Below, one piece after another: positions 63,605 to 64,000 of a stretch of 64,000 bases of DNA. Source of the DNA: Sporosarcina sp. BP05 (GTDB taxonomy: Bacteria > Bacillota > Bacilli > Bacillales_A > Planococcaceae); contig NZ_JACFTD010000007.1 in NCBI RefSeq assembly GCF_014282005.1, positions 124,001 through 188,000 of the forward strand. Direction: 5' to 3'. Every line of letters starts with the position of its first letter. The first letter of the stretch is position 1. Below the pieces are notes generated by a model. It made no database searches. It saw nothing but the letters and a program-made list of their open reading frames with translations, and was not told the origin of the DNA. Made by a program: the position numbers and the translations under genes.

Positions 63605-64000
63605 TTAGTTGGTCACTTTCTTCTTTAATAATTGTTTCCAACAATAGAATAGCAAGTTCTTTTTTAGGCATTGCTCGGTATGGCTTATGTGTACCGTTTT
63701 TCGATAGAAGTGTAACAACGTTCGTATCCTTCCCGAATCCTGCATCCGGATCAGTCACGTCGTTGATGATAATATAATCAAGGTTTTTACTTTCCAGTTT
63801 GCCCATGCCATAGCCAACTGCATTTTCAGTTTCGGCAGCAAAGCCGACAAGAATTTGGTTCGTTTTCATAGAACCGATTGTCTTCAAGATATCGGTCGTA
63901 CGTTCGAGTTCAATAACTGAGTCGCCTGCTTGTTTCTTCATCTTGTGGGGATGAATCTCTCTTGGACGATAATCCGCTACAGCAGCGGCTTTGATAACGA
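63594..64000 (-). CDS. coaBC: Phosphopantothenoylcysteine synthetase/decarboxylase CoaBC (partial, N-terminus outside window)
   Basis: Only the C-terminal part of the CoaB (synthetase) domain is inside the window, about 135 codons. Visible motifs are KAAAVADYRP, LERTTDILKTIG, ILVGFAAETENAVGYGMGKL and YIIINDVTDPDAGFGKDTN. CoaBC makes phosphopantetheine in the coenzyme A pathway. An internal Met at 63941 should not be taken as the start, because the family motif continues upstream to the window edge. The coaBC-priA-def-fmt order is standard. Confidence 0.96.
   Translation of the reverse strand, partial: VIKAAAVADYRPREIHPHKMKKQAGDSVIELERTTDILKTIGSMKTNQILVGFAAETENAVGYGMGKLESKNLDYIIINDVTDPDAGFGKDTNVVTLLSKNGTHKPYRAMPKKELAILLLETIIKEESDQLNDC

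Noticed and set aside
1-64000. Novel defence, biosynthetic or mobile gene system
   Set aside because: Essentially every supported coding region is a recognisable core Bacillales gene in near-canonical order. The unusual material is non-coding repeats, not a new gene cluster.

Overview
The window is a stretch of a Bacillales (Firmicutes) chromosome. Protein sequences and gene order match the fla/che – codY – sucCD – trmD – smc – fab – recG – prkC – priA region of Bacillus subtilis. The CodY, FapR, PrkC/PrpC and SpoVM proteins, the strong GGAGG ribosome binding sites and the many TTG/GTG starts point to an endospore-forming, motile member of the Bacillaceae/Planococcaceae. A Sporosarcina-like organism is my best guess, by inference only. 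Every gene except rpmB is on the minus strand, so transcription runs from high to low coordinates.

Layout, left to right. Positions 1-15347 hold the front part of the flagellar fla/che operon (flgB first at 15347, fliQ cut off at position 1). It encodes the rod, MS ring, C ring/switch, export apparatus, hook, hook cap, hook-length control and CheY. Positions 15434-19400 carry its promoter, then codY, hslU, hslV and xerC. Positions 19818-24851 hold trmFO, topA and dprA. Positions 24919-27000 hold sucD and sucC. Positions 27118-31765 hold ylqH, ylqG, rnhB, rbgA and lepB. Positions 31861-36197 hold rplS, trmD, rimM, khpA, rpsP, ffh and ylxM. Positions 36267-41613 hold ftsY, smc and rnc. Positions 41756-45661 hold acpP, fabG, fabD, plsX and fapR, with a clear FapR operator. 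Positions 46396-52211 hold recG, sdaAA, sdaAB, fakA (yloV) and yloU (asp23). rpmB stands alone on the plus strand at 52680. Positions 52940-60930 hold spoVM, thiN, rpe, rsgA, prkC, prpC, rsmB, fmt and def, followed by priA and a partial coaBC to the end.

The genes are housekeeping and motility genes, often overlapping by 4 bases (ATGA). I see no phage, transposase, CRISPR array, toxin-antitoxin pair, tRNA or rRNA. Against the B. subtilis order, ylqD (between khpA and rimM) and rlmN (between rsmB and prpC) are missing, and lepB sits between rplS and rbgA.

The most unusual content is non-coding. Six intergenic sites carry a modular family of about 120-180 bp palindromic repeats, with three interchangeable cores (called A, B and C here) inside a common outer stem. 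Two sites are regular tandem arrays with periods of 124 and 123 bp. Between copies the stem arms change but stay complementary, which is covariation and implies selection on a folded RNA or DNA hairpin. A second notable item is a small gene, spoVM, with a 22-residue lysine-rich C-terminal extension whose stop codon lies inside the terminator stem shared with rpmB.
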